Source: DASWJZ01 sp963814905
GTDB taxonomy: Bacteria; Pseudomonadota; Alphaproteobacteria; Rhizobiales; Afifellaceae
Direction: 5' to 3'
DNA: 64,000 nt
NCBI GenBank assembly: GCA_963814905.1
Contig: CAWFEM010000021.1
Location: 124,001-188,000, forward strand
The notes below the pieces were generated by a model. It searched no databases. It saw only the letters and a list, made by a program, of their open reading frames with translations, and was not told the origin of the DNA. A program made the translations under genes and the position numbers. Shown piece after piece: positions 1-9,318 of this stretch. Each line of letters starts with the position of its first letter. Position 1 is the first letter of the stretch.

Positions 1-2
1 TG

Positions 3-1085
3 GTCTTCCACCTGAAGTCGCCCTTCGGGCCCTTCCTCACGAACATCGCGACCAACGGCGAGATCGTGAACAAGACCGCCATCGAAAGCGGCGACCCGGC
101 GCGGCAGCCGGTCGGAACCGGCCCATTCGAATTCGTCGACTGGGTGCAGGGCGACCACATCACGCTCAAGAAGAACCCGAACTACTTCAAGGCCGGTCTG
201 CCGCATCTCGATACGATCACCTTCCGCTTCCTGCCGGTCGATCAGAGCCGGATCGATGCCTTGGTCGCTGGCGAGCTCGACTGGGCCGACGCTATTCCGC
301 TGCAACAGGTGCCGGACCTCCAGAACAACTCGCGCTTCACCTACGTGACCAGCCCGGTCGCCGGAATTCCGGACTTCCTGGCCATGAACACGAAGGTTGC
401 GCCCTTTGATAATGCGAAGGTGCGGCAAGCCGTTGCCCTGGCGACAAGCCGCTCCGGCATACGCGACTTCGCCTATCTCGGGACCGGCGAACTTGGCCTG
501 ATCGAAGTGCCGACAGGGTCCGTCTGGTATGACGACACCGGTGTGTTCGCTGCAGAACCGGATATTGAAAAGGCCAAGCAGTTGCTGGCCGACGCCGGAT
601 ATCCGAATGGGCTGACCGTGGAATATCTCGGATTGCCGCAATATCCCGAGCTGCTCAAGACCGGGCAGGTCGTGCGCGAGCAGCTGAGGCAGATCGGCAT
701 CACCATGGAAATCAAGTCCGTGGATGTGTCGGTCTGGTTCGATGCCTTCGTTTCGGGCGACTACCAGATCACCAGCGCCTATCAGGAGCGGACGATCGAT
801 CCTGACAACTTCTACTCGCTGGTCATCAGGTCGGGCGGTCCGATCAACACGACCGGTTACGCGAACCCGGAGGTGGATGCTCTCATCGACGAGGCCGCCG
901 CGAGTGTCGATATGGACAAGCGGAAGGGCCTCTATCGGCAGATCCGAACGACCGTGACCAGCGAAGCGCCGATCGTGTTCGCTCACTTCGAAACGCTGCA
1001 TTATCTGATGAACAAGAACGTCGCCGGGTCGACGATAACCCCGACGCTCAGCCTGCACATGGAGAATGTCGGCTTCACGGAGTAG
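3..1085 (+). CDS. ABC transporter solute-binding protein, family 5 (partial, 5' end outside window)
   Basis: This is the C-terminal part (about 360 residues) of a periplasmic solute-binding protein of the SBP_bac_5 class (DppA/OppA/NikA-like), which delivers peptides, nickel or related ligands to an ABC importer. The frame is open from base 3 and already reads family-like residues (VFHLKSPFGPFLTNIA), so the GTG at 66 is internal and the true start lies upstream of the window. Visible family signatures are GTGPFEFVDW, KNPNYFKAGLPHLD and the late block WFDAFVSGDYQ. It ends at TAG 1083-1085. No permease or ATPase genes follow, so the rest of the transporter must lie upstream or elsewhere. The ligand cannot be told from this part. 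Confidence 0.9.
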   Translation, partial: VFHLKSPFGPFLTNIATNGEIVNKTAIESGDPARQPVGTGPFEFVDWVQGDHITLKKNPNYFKAGLPHLDTITFRFLPVDQSRIDALVAGELDWADAIPLQQVPDLQNNSRFTYVTSPVAGIPDFLAMNTKVAPFDNAKVRQAVALATSRSGIRDFAYLGTGELGLIEVPTGSVWYDDTGVFAAEPDIEKAKQLLADAGYPNGLTVEYLGLPQYPELLKTGQVVREQLRQIGITMEIKSVDVSVWFDAFVSGDYQITSAYQERTIDPDNFYSLVIRSGGPINTTGYANPEVDALIDEAAASVDMDKRKGLYRQIRTTVTSEAPIVFAHFETLHYLMNKNVAGSTITPTLSLHMENVGFTE

Positions 1086-1116
1086 TCCGCTTCGCGACGC
1101 CGCGCGGAGAAATCTG

Positions 1117-1144
1117 GCGGCCGGCCCGAACAAGGGCCGGCCGC
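1117..1144 (+). terminator. Hairpin after the solute-binding protein gene
   Basis: A perfect 11-bp inverted repeat (1117-1127 with 1134-1144, six-base loop GAACAA) lies 31 bases after the stop codon. It is GC-only and has no clear run of T after it, so it is either a weak intrinsic terminator or an mRNA 3'-end stabiliser. Confidence 0.5.
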
Positions 1145-1392
1145 TTGCGGGTGGAGACAACCGTGACCACGACGCGATTGGTTCGCTCGACCTCGCCACG
1201 ATCCGAATAGTCTCGAATGGTCCCCGGTGGGATTTCACCCGGCGGCGTCGGCAAAGTATGTCAAATGACGCTCAAAGGCCTCACCACAAGGTAGCGTGAG
1301 TTAACCACACGGAGGACTAGGCGTTCCACTTCACAGGGGCTTAAGTCCGATAGGTACAGTATCCACGAAGTCTCGCCACGGGGCTTCCGCGA
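1145..1392. other. Intergenic region upstream of the GGDEF/EAL gene
   Basis: This is the non-coding stretch between the solute-binding protein hairpin and the GGDEF/EAL gene. It should carry the promoter of the downstream gene, but I see no confident -35/-10 pair, operator palindrome or RNA element. A short open frame ending near 1299 has no recognisable product. Confidence 0.4.
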
Positions 1393-3918
1393 ATGCCACT
1401 CTTCGACGACACGACTAAACGATTTGCGCTGAGGATCGGCCTACCGGCGATCCTCATCCTGCTCGCGACCTTCGTGATCGTCATCGTTTCCCTCACGAAG
1501 ATGGCCGGCAAGGTCAATCATATTGAGAGCGAGCTTACGGGGAGGACAACGACGGCTGCAGTCAAGTCCGTTCTGCGGCACCTCGGGGAGACGAACAAGG
1601 ATTATGCCCAATGGGATGATGCCGTTCGCAGTCTGTATGGTGCCGTAAACAGTGATTGGGCCGCAGAGAACGTCGCCACCTCGGTGCTATTCGACACGAT
1701 CTATCTCATCGACGATAGCGGCAATGGATTGCTCGCCTATCGGAACGGCGAGCCGGTGCCCACTACGCCCGGTGAAGCGTTTGGCCCGTCGCTCGCGTCA
1801 ATGATTGCTGAGCTTCCGAAGGACGGCAAGACATACGATGTGCAGACCGGGGTCGTGAGAGGCGCGTGGGGGCTTGCAATCGTCGCCGCCGGTCCGGTTG
1901 TGCCCGCGTCGAAGGATTTCGAGAACCCGCCGGATCGGTCCCGCTATTTGGTGATAGGCAAAGCGTTCGACGCCGCCGCCGTCAAACGGGCGAGCGAGGA
2001 TTTCGTCATTGATGGGCTCCGTCTCGTCGACCCGGCCGCCTCGGAGCCGCTCAAGGTCGACCTCGTCGACCCGGATGGGAAGATCGTCGGTGCGCTCGCC
2101 TGGTCCCCGGCTCAGCTCGGCAGTCAGGCCAGTGCGCAGGTCGGCCCCGCGGCTCTGGCGATGCTCCTGCTCGTCGGACTGACAATGGCTCTCCTCATAC
2201 TCTTCGCCTTGCGCAGATGGAAGGAAGTGAAGAAGGGCGAACTCCGGTTGGACGCTGCATTGAACAACATGGCGCAGGGCCTCTTGATGTACGACCGAGA
2301 CCGCAAGCTCGTCATTTCCAACAGACGATATGCGGAATTGTTCAATATCCCTTGGGAAAAATGGAAAGCCGCCTCTTTGGGTACTACGGTCCAAGAAGCA
2401 ATGCAGTTCAACAAGAAATGGTCCAATGCAACAGAGAAAAATCCGACGCAACTCAATGCTGAAATTCGAAGCTTCTTTGAGCGCCGCGAAGGCGGGAAGA
2501 TCGTGTTCGAGCGCACCGACGGGAGAACATTCTCCGCATTGACCAAGCCAATGGCCGATGGCGGCTCAGTCGTTACGTTCGAGGACATCACCGAACAACG
2601 GCGAACCGAAGCGAAGATTTCGCACATGGCGCGTCACGACGCGCTCACGAACCTGCTGAACCGCGTCGCGTTCTACGAGCAGATAGAAACGATCCTCAGC
2701 CACTTGCGGCGCTCTGAGACCATGGCGGTTCTGAGTCTCGACCTCGATCATTTCAAGAGCGTCAACGATACGCTCGGACATCCCATCGGGGACCTCCTGC
2801 TGCAGGCGGCGGCCGAACGCATGCGCGGTTGCGTTCGCGACGAGGATATCGTGGCCCGATTGGGAGGCGACGAGTTCGCTATCGTGCAGGTGCCATCGGC
2901 GCAGCCATCGAGTATCGGCTCGCTCGCTACACGCCTTATCGAAGTCATAGGAGCGCCCTACGATCTCGGCGGCCATCAGGTGATCGTGGGAGTGAGCGTC
3001 GGTGTTACGGTCGCGCCAGGTGAAGGCACCGAGCCGGACGTTCTGATGAAGAACGCGGATCTGGCGCTTTATCGCGCCAAGGCCGACGGCGGGGGCATCT
3101 ACCGCTTTTTCGAAGTCGGGATGGACGCGCGCATGCAGGCGCGCCGCATCCTCGAATTGGACCTTCGCAAGGCGATCGTGAACGGCGAGTTCGAGCTCTT
3201 CTTTCAGCCGATCGTCGACGTCGGCACGGGAGCAATCACCAGCTGCGAAGCGCTCATCCGGTGGAATCATCCCGAACGCGGCATGATTGCGCCGATGGAT
3301 TTCATTCCGGTCGCGGAAGAAACCGGCCTCATCGTGCCATTGGGTGAGTGGGTGGTGCGACAGGCCTGCGCCGAAGCGGCACGCTGGCCGAAGCACGTGA
3401 CCGTCGCGGTGAACCTCTCGCCGGCCCAGTTCAAGAGCCGCAACCTGGTGCCGACCGTCATCAGCGCGCTTGCGACATCCGGTCTTTCAGCAGATCGGCT
3501 GGAGCTGGAGATCACTGAGATGGTGCTCATGCAGGAGAATGAGGGAGCCGTCGCCACTCTTCATCAACTGCGCGACCTCGGGATCAGAATCGCGATGGAC
3601 GATTTCGGCACCGGTTACTCTTCACTTGGCTATCTGCGCAGCTTCCCGTTCGACCGCATCAAGATCGATCAATCCTTCATTCGTGATTTGCCTGAAAAGG
3701 AAGACAGCCTTGCGATCGTGCGCGCCGTGGTCGGATTGAGCAGCAGCCTGGGTATCAAGACAACGGCCGAGGGCGTGGAAACAAAGGAACAGCTCGCGAC
3801 TCTGACCTCGGAGGGCTGCAATGAATTCCAGGGCTTCCTGTTTAGTCGGCCCTGCCCGGCTTCGGATGTCGAGCGATTGTTGAATGCGCAGACCCCACGC
3901 GCCGAGGCCGTCGCCTGA
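1393..3918 (+). CDS. Membrane-bound CHASE4-like/PAS/GGDEF/EAL protein (c-di-GMP synthase and phosphodiesterase)
   Basis: This 841-residue inner-membrane protein is predicted to make and/or degrade cyclic di-GMP. Order seen: membrane segment (about 14-36), a periplasmic CHASE4-like sensor (about 45-250), a second membrane segment (about 253-273), a PAS domain (about 280-400, beginning LDAALNNMAQGLLMYDRDRK), GGDEF (about 415-570) and EAL (about 590-830). The GGDEF active site is intact (ARLGGDEFAIV, near residue 492), and an RxxD inhibitory site (RDED) sits exactly five residues before it. The EAL domain keeps EALIRW, NLSPAQF, ELEITE, DDFGTGYSSL, KIDQSFI, EGVE and QGF, so both activities look possible. 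The CHASE4 name is assigned from position and general pattern. It appears monocistronic. Confidence 0.9.
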   Translation: MPLFDDTTKRFALRIGLPAILILLATFVIVIVSLTKMAGKVNHIESELTGRTTTAAVKSVLRHLGETNKDYAQWDDAVRSLYGAVNSDWAAENVATSVLFDTIYLIDDSGNGLLAYRNGEPVPTTPGEAFGPSLASMIAELPKDGKTYDVQTGVVRGAWGLAIVAAGPVVPASKDFENPPDRSRYLVIGKAFDAAAVKRASEDFVIDGLRLVDPAASEPLKVDLVDPDGKIVGALAWSPAQLGSQASAQVGPAALAMLLLVGLTMALLILFALRRWKEVKKGELRLDAALNNMAQGLLMYDRDRKLVISNRRYAELFNIPWEKWKAASLGTTVQEAMQFNKKWSNATEKNPTQLNAEIRSFFERREGGKIVFERTDGRTFSALTKPMADGGSVVTFEDITEQRRTEAKISHMARHDALTNLLNRVAFYEQIETILSHLRRSETMAVLSLDLDHFKSVNDTLGHPIGDLLLQAAAERMRGCVRDEDIVARLGGDEFAIVQVPSAQPSSIGSLATRLIEVIGAPYDLGGHQVIVGVSVGVTVAPGEGTEPDVLMKNADLALYRAKADGGGIYRFFEVGMDARMQARRILELDLRKAIVNGEFELFFQPIVDVGTGAITSCEALIRWNHPERGMIAPMDFIPVAEETGLIVPLGEWVVRQACAEAARWPKHVTVAVNLSPAQFKSRNLVPTVISALATSGLSADRLELEITEMVLMQENEGAVATLHQLRDLGIRIAMDDFGTGYSSLGYLRSFPFDRIKIDQSFIRDLPEKEDSLAIVRAVVGLSSSLGIKTTAEGVETKEQLATLTSEGCNEFQGFLFSRPCPASDVERLLNAQTPRAEAVA

Positions 3919-4201
3919 GGGACTGCTGACCGCTGACGCTTCGCGATAACCGGGAGAAATGTCCCATTCAGACGTCACTTGCGAATTTGACATTTCCGCT
4001 GCGCCTCGCAGCACCACCGGATCAGCCCGGCATCTCCCCGGTCGGTGCCCCCCGCATCAGAAACGTCTCGTCGATCTGGAATTCCCCGAAATCCCCCATG
4101 CCGAATCATTGAAGATCAAATAGCCGCATCGGCAGTCATACATTCAGTTACCTTCGGGGCGTAAATCTGGGCGCATTGGCACCGAAGGCCCGGAGGTTCG
4201 A

Positions 4202-6886
4202 TTGAAGCCGCACCGCCTGGAGAAGCTGTTCAACCCGCGGAGCGTCGCCGTGCTCGGCGCGAACGACGACGTCTCCAGCGTCGGCGGCCGCGTCTTCAAG
4301 AACCTGGTCGAGGGCGGCTTCGCCGGGCCGGTCGTCCCGGTCAATCCGAGCCACAAGACGGTCGGCGGGCGCGACTGCTTCGCGAGCGTCCGCGACATTG
4401 AGGCGGCGCCGGAGCTCGCGGTGATCGCAACGCCGGCGCGTACGGTTGTGGAGGCGATCCGCGAATGCGGCGAGAAGGGCATCGGCGCCGCGATCATCCT
4501 CTCCGCCGGGTTCAACGAGACGGGCGAGTCCGGGGCGCGGCTCGAAACGGAACTCGCCGACGCAGCGCGCCACGCCGACATCCGCTTCGTCGGCCCGAAC
4601 TGCCTCGGCGTCATGCGCCCGGTGCACGATTTCAACGCGACCTTCCTCGGCGCGGCGCCGCCGCGCGGGCGGCTCGCGCTCGTCTCGCAGTCGGGCGCGC
4701 TCTGCGCCGCAATCACCGACTGGGCGGCGCCACACCATCTCGGCTTCTCCACCATCGTCTCGCTCGGCAACGCCACCGACGTCGATTTCGGCGACGTGCT
4801 CGACTATCTCGCGAGCGACGCCAAGTCCGATGCAATCCTGCTCTACGTGGAGGGCATCAAGGACGCGCGCGCCTTCACGAGCGGGCTAAGGCTCGCGGCG
4901 CGTGCCAAGCCGGTCATCGTGCTGAAGGCCGGCCGGCACGAGCGCGGCTCGAAAGCCGCGAGCACCCATACCGGCGCGATGGTGGGCGCCGACGAGGTGT
5001 TCGACGCGGCGCTTGAGCGCGCCGGCGTGGTGCGCGCCATGACCTTCGGCCAGCTCTTCGCCGCGGCGGAAATCCTCTCGACCTCCAAGCGCGTTGGCGG
5101 CAACCGGCTCGCGATCGTGACGAATGGCGGCGGCGCCGGCGTGCTTGCCACCGACCGCGCGGAGGATCTGGGCATCGCACTTCCCGAGCTGGAGCCGAAG
5201 ACGGTCGCCGCGCTCGACAAGCTTCTGCCGCCCTACTGGTCGCATGCCAACCCCGTCGACATCCTCGGCGACGCTCCCGCGGAGACCTACGGCGCGGCGG
5301 TTTCCGCCTGCCTCGACGACCGGAACGTCGACGGCCTGCTGGTCATGCTCACGCCGCAGGCGATGACCGGGCCTGTGGACGCCGCGCGCTCCGTGGTGGC
5401 CGCCGCCGCCGGTCACCACACCAAGCCGGTGCTCGCCTGCTTCATGGGCGAGACGAGCGTGGCGGAGGCGCGCGAGCTGCTGTCGGAGAGCGGCATCGCC
5501 GGTTTCACCACGCCGGAGCGCGCGGTGGAGGCGTTTTCCTATCTCGCCCGCCACCAGATGAACCAGAAGCTCCTGCTGCAGACGCCGGGGCCGTTCTCCG
5601 ACGACCACCGCCCGTCCGACGTGGAAGGCGCGCGCATGATCATCGAGGCGGCGCTGGCGGAGGGCCGCAAGCAGCTTTCCGACATCGAATCGAAGGCGGT
5701 GCTCTCCGCCTTCCACATTCCCTGCAATCCCACGATCGAGGCGAAGACGGCGGCGGAAGCGCTCGTCGCCGCGGAAACGCTCGGCTTCCCCGTCGCGATG
5801 AAGATTGCCTCGCCGTCGATCTCGCACAAATCCGACGTAGGCGGCGTCCGCATCAATCTCATGAACGGCGCCGACGTTCGCCTCGCCTTCGAACGGCTCC
5901 TCGCCGACGTGCGCAAGGCGCGGCCCGACGCGGAGATACGCGGCGTCACGCTGGAGCGCATGGCGGGAGGCCGCGACATCCGCGAGCTGATGGCGGGCGT
6001 GAAGTCCGACCCCGTCTTCGGCCCGGTGATCTCCTTTGGAGCCGGCGGCACCATGGCGGAGGTGCTGCGTGATTTCGCCGTCGCCATCCCGCCCCTCAAC
6101 CGCGTGCTCGCCCAGCGCCTCATCGCGCACACGCGCGTGGCGCGTCTGCTCGGCCCTTTCCGCAACATGGCGGCGATCGATCGCGGCGGCGTGGAAGATC
6201 TGCTGCTGCGCCTCTCCGACCTCGTCTGTGAGCTGCCGCACGTGGCGGAGCTCGACATCAATCCGCTCTTCGCCAGCGAGACGGAGGTTCTCGCCGTCGA
6301 CGCGCGCATTACCATACGGCGTCCGCCGGTGACGGTGGTGCCCTACGCGCACATGGCGATCCATCCATATCCCGCGCATCTTGCGACCCACAGTGTGCTG
6401 CCCGATGGGACCTCCCTCACGACCCGCCCGATCCGCCCGGAGGACGCTGAGATCGAGCAGGCCTTCGTGCGCCACCTCTCGCCGGAGGCGCGCTATTTCC
6501 GCTTCATGCACGCGGTGGAGGAGCTGACGCCGGAGATGCTCGTGCGTTTTACCCAGATCGACTATAGCGGCGAGATGGCGCTGATCGCCACGGTCCAGGA
6601 AGACGGCCACGAGAAGCAGATCGGCGTGGCGCGCTACGTCATCAACCCCGACGGCGAATCGGGCGAGTTCGCCATCGTCGTCGCCGACGAGCGGCAGAAA
6701 CAGGGCGTCGGCTCATCGCTGATGAAGGGACTGATGGAATCGGCGCGCTATCACAGGCTGCACACAATCGAGGGCTCGGTATTGGCGGAAAATCGCGACA
6801 TGCTGGCGCTGATGCGCTCGCTCGGCTTCACCATCACGCACGACCCTGAGGACGAGAACATCCGCACGGTGGAGCATTGGCTCTAG
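4202..6886 (+). CDS. Pat-like fusion: acyl-CoA synthetase (ADP-forming) with C-terminal GNAT acetyltransferase
   Basis: This 894-residue cytoplasmic protein has the architecture of protein lysine acetyltransferases Pat/PatZ. It has an N-terminal CoA-binding domain (about 5-140), a succinyl-CoA-ligase-like domain (LALVSQSGALCAA, about 155-290), a linker, an ATP-grasp domain (about 480-695) and a GNAT domain (about 715-890, acetyl-CoA loop region DERQKQGVGSSLMKG). The motif STHTGAMVG keeps a histidine near residue 256, the position of the phosphorylated histidine in ADP-forming acetyl-CoA synthetases. As I recall, PatZ/Pat enzymes have lost it, so the synthetase half may still be active. The start is a TTG, chosen because homology begins at once (MKPHRLEKLFNPRSVAV). 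The 283 bases before it show no gene. Confidence 0.88.
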   Translation: MKPHRLEKLFNPRSVAVLGANDDVSSVGGRVFKNLVEGGFAGPVVPVNPSHKTVGGRDCFASVRDIEAAPELAVIATPARTVVEAIRECGEKGIGAAIILSAGFNETGESGARLETELADAARHADIRFVGPNCLGVMRPVHDFNATFLGAAPPRGRLALVSQSGALCAAITDWAAPHHLGFSTIVSLGNATDVDFGDVLDYLASDAKSDAILLYVEGIKDARAFTSGLRLAARAKPVIVLKAGRHERGSKAASTHTGAMVGADEVFDAALERAGVVRAMTFGQLFAAAEILSTSKRVGGNRLAIVTNGGGAGVLATDRAEDLGIALPELEPKTVAALDKLLPPYWSHANPVDILGDAPAETYGAAVSACLDDRNVDGLLVMLTPQAMTGPVDAARSVVAAAAGHHTKPVLACFMGETSVAEARELLSESGIAGFTTPERAVEAFSYLARHQMNQKLLLQTPGPFSDDHRPSDVEGARMIIEAALAEGRKQLSDIESKAVLSAFHIPCNPTIEAKTAAEALVAAETLGFPVAMKIASPSISHKSDVGGVRINLMNGADVRLAFERLLADVRKARPDAEIRGVTLERMAGGRDIRELMAGVKSDPVFGPVISFGAGGTMAEVLRDFAVAIPPLNRVLAQRLIAHTRVARLLGPFRNMAAIDRGGVEDLLLRLSDLVCELPHVAELDINPLFASETEVLAVDARITIRRPPVTVVPYAHMAIHPYPAHLATHSVLPDGTSLTTRPIRPEDAEIEQAFVRHLSPEARYFRFMHAVEELTPEMLVRFTQIDYSGEMALIATVQEDGHEKQIGVARYVINPDGESGEFAIVVADERQKQGVGSSLMKGLMESARYHRLHTIEGSVLAENRDMLALMRSLGFTITHDPEDENIRTVEHWL

Positions 6887-6949
6887 GGAGAAGCACCGCG
6901 GAACGAAACCGCGACCTGCCGGCGGACCGGTCCGTCTTGTCGGGTCAGT

Positions 6950-8239
6950 TCAAGAGGCCGCTGACAGCGTCGCGTGTGGAGCGATGTTTCCGTCGGCGTC
7001 AACGCGCTGGATCAGCTTGCCGACACTCATGGGGCGCCCGAAGTAATAGCCTTGGCCAAGATTGCAGCGCATGTGCACGAGTGCCGCCAAGTCGCGCGCC
7101 GTCTCGACCCCTTCCGCGACACTGACGGCCCCGGAGGCGCGCGCCAGATCAACGATGCTGCGGCAAATGCCTGCATTCAATGGATCGGTCGCACAATCGT
7201 GCACGTAGCTTTGGTCGAGCTTCAGCTCCGAGAACGGAAGCTGTTTCAGGCGGGCAAATGACGAATAGCCCGAGCCGAAGTCGTCAATGGCCAAGCCGAC
7301 ATTGTAGATGCGGAGCTGGGTCGCGGCTTCGGCGACGGCGTCGAGCTCCTCTATGGCTTCACTCTCCGTGACCTCGAGGATGAGACCGGGCCATCCTTCG
7401 CAACGCGGGGGGTCACGCACGAGCCCGGTCAAGCCCGGATCGAGCAGCGCTCGGACCGGTGCGTTCACGGCGAGTTGCAAATTGCGCCCGGCCCTCGCGA
7501 GCACTTCCCAGTCGAGGAACGCCTTGCGAATTGCAAACGCGGTCAGATCCCTGAGCGCCGTGTCACTCGCGCCTTGAAGGAAGGATTCCGGGCCGAGAAT
7601 GCCGTGTGTGGGATGGTTCAATCGGGCGAGACCCTCCGCCCCCACAATACGGTTCCGCACCAGATCGACCTTCGGCTGATAGGCGATGTCAAGCCAATGC
7701 GACGCTAGCGCTTCGGCGAGATCGACGTGCGGACGCGACGCGTTGCTTGCGACAACATGCGGCTCGGCCAATTTGTCCTTCGGCGCCCTTTCGTTCGGGA
7801 CGTCGATCGCAAGGCCTTCGAATATCCGTCGAAGCTGCTCCGATCGAAACGGCTTCTGCAGCGGAGCCAGCATCTTCAAGCCGTGCCGTTCACCGATCGT
7901 CCTGACGGCGTCCACCAGTTTCGGGTCCCTGCCGCTGATCAATTGCACCGCGCCCTTGAAGCTCGTCCGCTCCAGAATGCGGATGCCGTCGATGGCGTCC
8001 GATCGGCCGAGCGCAACGTCAAGGAATATGACCGAGGGGTGTGTGGACTTCAGGACGGCCTCAAGCGCGCCGGCGCTGTCAAGCTCGACGCTCGACACGC
8101 CGATCCGGGAAAGGACACGCGAGACCAGCCTACGGATGTCGGGGTCGTCGTCGATGACCAGGCATTCGTCGTGATGTCCCGGGGCGACCAAATCCGGAGC
8201 AGGTTCTATGCCAGCTCCGGCGAGTATTTGATTGCACAA
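6950..8239 (-). CDS. Response regulator with REC and EAL domains (c-di-GMP phosphodiesterase type)
   Basis: This 429-residue two-domain protein has a receiver domain (about 25-150; LVIDDD acidic pocket, phosphoacceptor in VIFLDVALG, lysine in LQKPF) followed by an EAL-family domain (about 175-415). The signature reads EGL (GAEGLARLNH) instead of EAL. The other catalytic motifs are present: ILEVTESE, IDDFGSGYSSF, LKLDQSYV, AEGVE and GQGYYFGRP. Cyclic di-GMP hydrolysis is therefore likely but not certain. It is the last gene of the minus-strand signalling cassette and overlaps the preceding double-receiver gene by 34 bases, suggesting translational coupling. The TTG at 8239 is the longest start. 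A second TTG about 16 codons inside is possible and would still precede the receiver domain. Confidence 0.85.
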   Translation of the reverse strand: MCNQILAGAGIEPAPDLVAPGHHDECLVIDDDPDIRRLVSRVLSRIGVSSVELDSAGALEAVLKSTHPSVIFLDVALGRSDAIDGIRILERTSFKGAVQLISGRDPKLVDAVRTIGERHGLKMLAPLQKPFRSEQLRRIFEGLAIDVPNERAPKDKLAEPHVVASNASRPHVDLAEALASHWLDIAYQPKVDLVRNRIVGAEGLARLNHPTHGILGPESFLQGASDTALRDLTAFAIRKAFLDWEVLARAGRNLQLAVNAPVRALLDPGLTGLVRDPPRCEGWPGLILEVTESEAIEELDAVAEAATQLRIYNVGLAIDDFGSGYSSFARLKQLPFSELKLDQSYVHDCATDPLNAGICRSIVDLARASGAVSVAEGVETARDLAALVHMRCNLGQGYYFGRPMSVGKLIQRVDADGNIAPHATLSAAS

Positions 8240-9072
8240 TGGTGTGACAGCTCCTTGAGTAGCGCGTCATTGTCGAGTGGTTTGCGCAGAAGCGCCACCG
8301 CGCCTTCGCGGCCGTGCAATTCCAGAGCAAACGCACTGTCGACACCAGGCTCGAGGCGCTGGCCGGTGATCATGATGACCGGTATGTCTTTGGTCACCTC
8401 CGTGCTCTTCAGGCGCCACAGAAGATAATGGCCGCCGCCTTCCGGCATCACGTAGTCGGCGATGATCGCGTCCGGCCTTTCCCTCATCGCAATGCGGTAG
8501 GCTTCAACCCCGTTTGAGGCGGTCAGTGTCTGCGCGCCGGTTTTGTTGAGGCGCCGCGCCAGCGCGCGCGTCAGATCGACGTCGTCGTCGACGATGAGTA
8601 TCTTGTTATGCTTCTGCCCGTTGACCCCACTCAAGGGAACGCTGCGGTGCGCGTCGGCGGCGTTGAGCGTCGCTTCGTCGATGTCAAAAACCTTCGCCAA
8701 GATCGACTTGACCGCTTCCCACGTGTCCTCATTCTTTTGCACGTAGTAGGCGCCGAAGGAATCGGCACGGTCAAACGTATCCAGATCATCGCGACCGGTG
8801 AGTATTATCACGTCGACCGGCGGCTGCTTTTGATCGAGCAGCCACTCACAGACCCGGAAGCCATCGGCCTCCGGCATCTTGATGTCGAGGATGAGAAGCC
8901 GCGGCGAATGCCGCTGCGCCTTGAGAATGGCCTGCAGCCCGTTCTCCGCGGTCTCGACTTCGAGACCGAGCTTCTTGCATCGCACGGACAGCGCCCGCAC
9001 GAGGGCGGGGTCGTCGTCGGCGATCAACACCTTTCGATTGGGGTCGACTTCGATTTCGCTCGCAGATGACAT
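8206..9072 (-). CDS. Tandem double-receiver (REC-REC) response regulator
   Basis: This 288-residue protein is built of two CheY-like receiver domains and no output domain. REC1 (about 12-130) shows VLIADDD and LLILDIKMPEADGF; REC2 (about 155-275) shows ILIVDDD, AIIADYVMPEGGG and LLRKPLDND. Both phosphoacceptor aspartates are kept. Such proteins act as phosphate sinks, relay intermediates or allosteric partners of a kinase. The ATG at 9072 is preferred over an upstream in-frame extension of 59 residues that has no domain similarity. It overlaps the downstream REC-EAL gene, so the REC-EAL protein is the obvious partner by position. Confidence 0.85.
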   Translation of the reverse strand: MSSASEIEVDPNRKVLIADDDPALVRALSVRCKKLGLEVETAENGLQAILKAQRHSPRLLILDIKMPEADGFRVCEWLLDQKQPPVDVIILTGRDDLDTFDRADSFGAYYVQKNEDTWEAVKSILAKVFDIDEATLNAADAHRSVPLSGVNGQKHNKILIVDDDVDLTRALARRLNKTGAQTLTASNGVEAYRIAMRERPDAIIADYVMPEGGGHYLLWRLKSTEVTKDIPVIMITGQRLEPGVDSAFALELHGREGAVALLRKPLDNDALLKELSHHCAIKYSPELA

Positions 9073-9318
9073 AGTGTGCTCCGGTTCAACGGTGGGTGCC
9101 TCACGCCTCGAAGGGCAAATCGATACTTTTGCTGGCGGCCCGTGCCGGATGACGGGGCAGCGCATGATCGGGGCGATTGCGATTGTGTTCCGTCCCGGCG
9201 CGGCCGAGGCCGTCGACGTCCCTTTGGACTGGGGAGGCCTCCGCTTCACCGCGCCTGCGCGTCAACCTGATGCAAGGCTGTAGAATTGTGTCCTCCCTGC
9301 TCGTACGCGCTCAGGCAT

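Noticed and set aside
4886..6610. 574-residue minus-strand open frame over the acyl-CoA synthetase/GNAT gene
   Set aside because: Shadow of a well-supported gene; no domain and no ribosome site.
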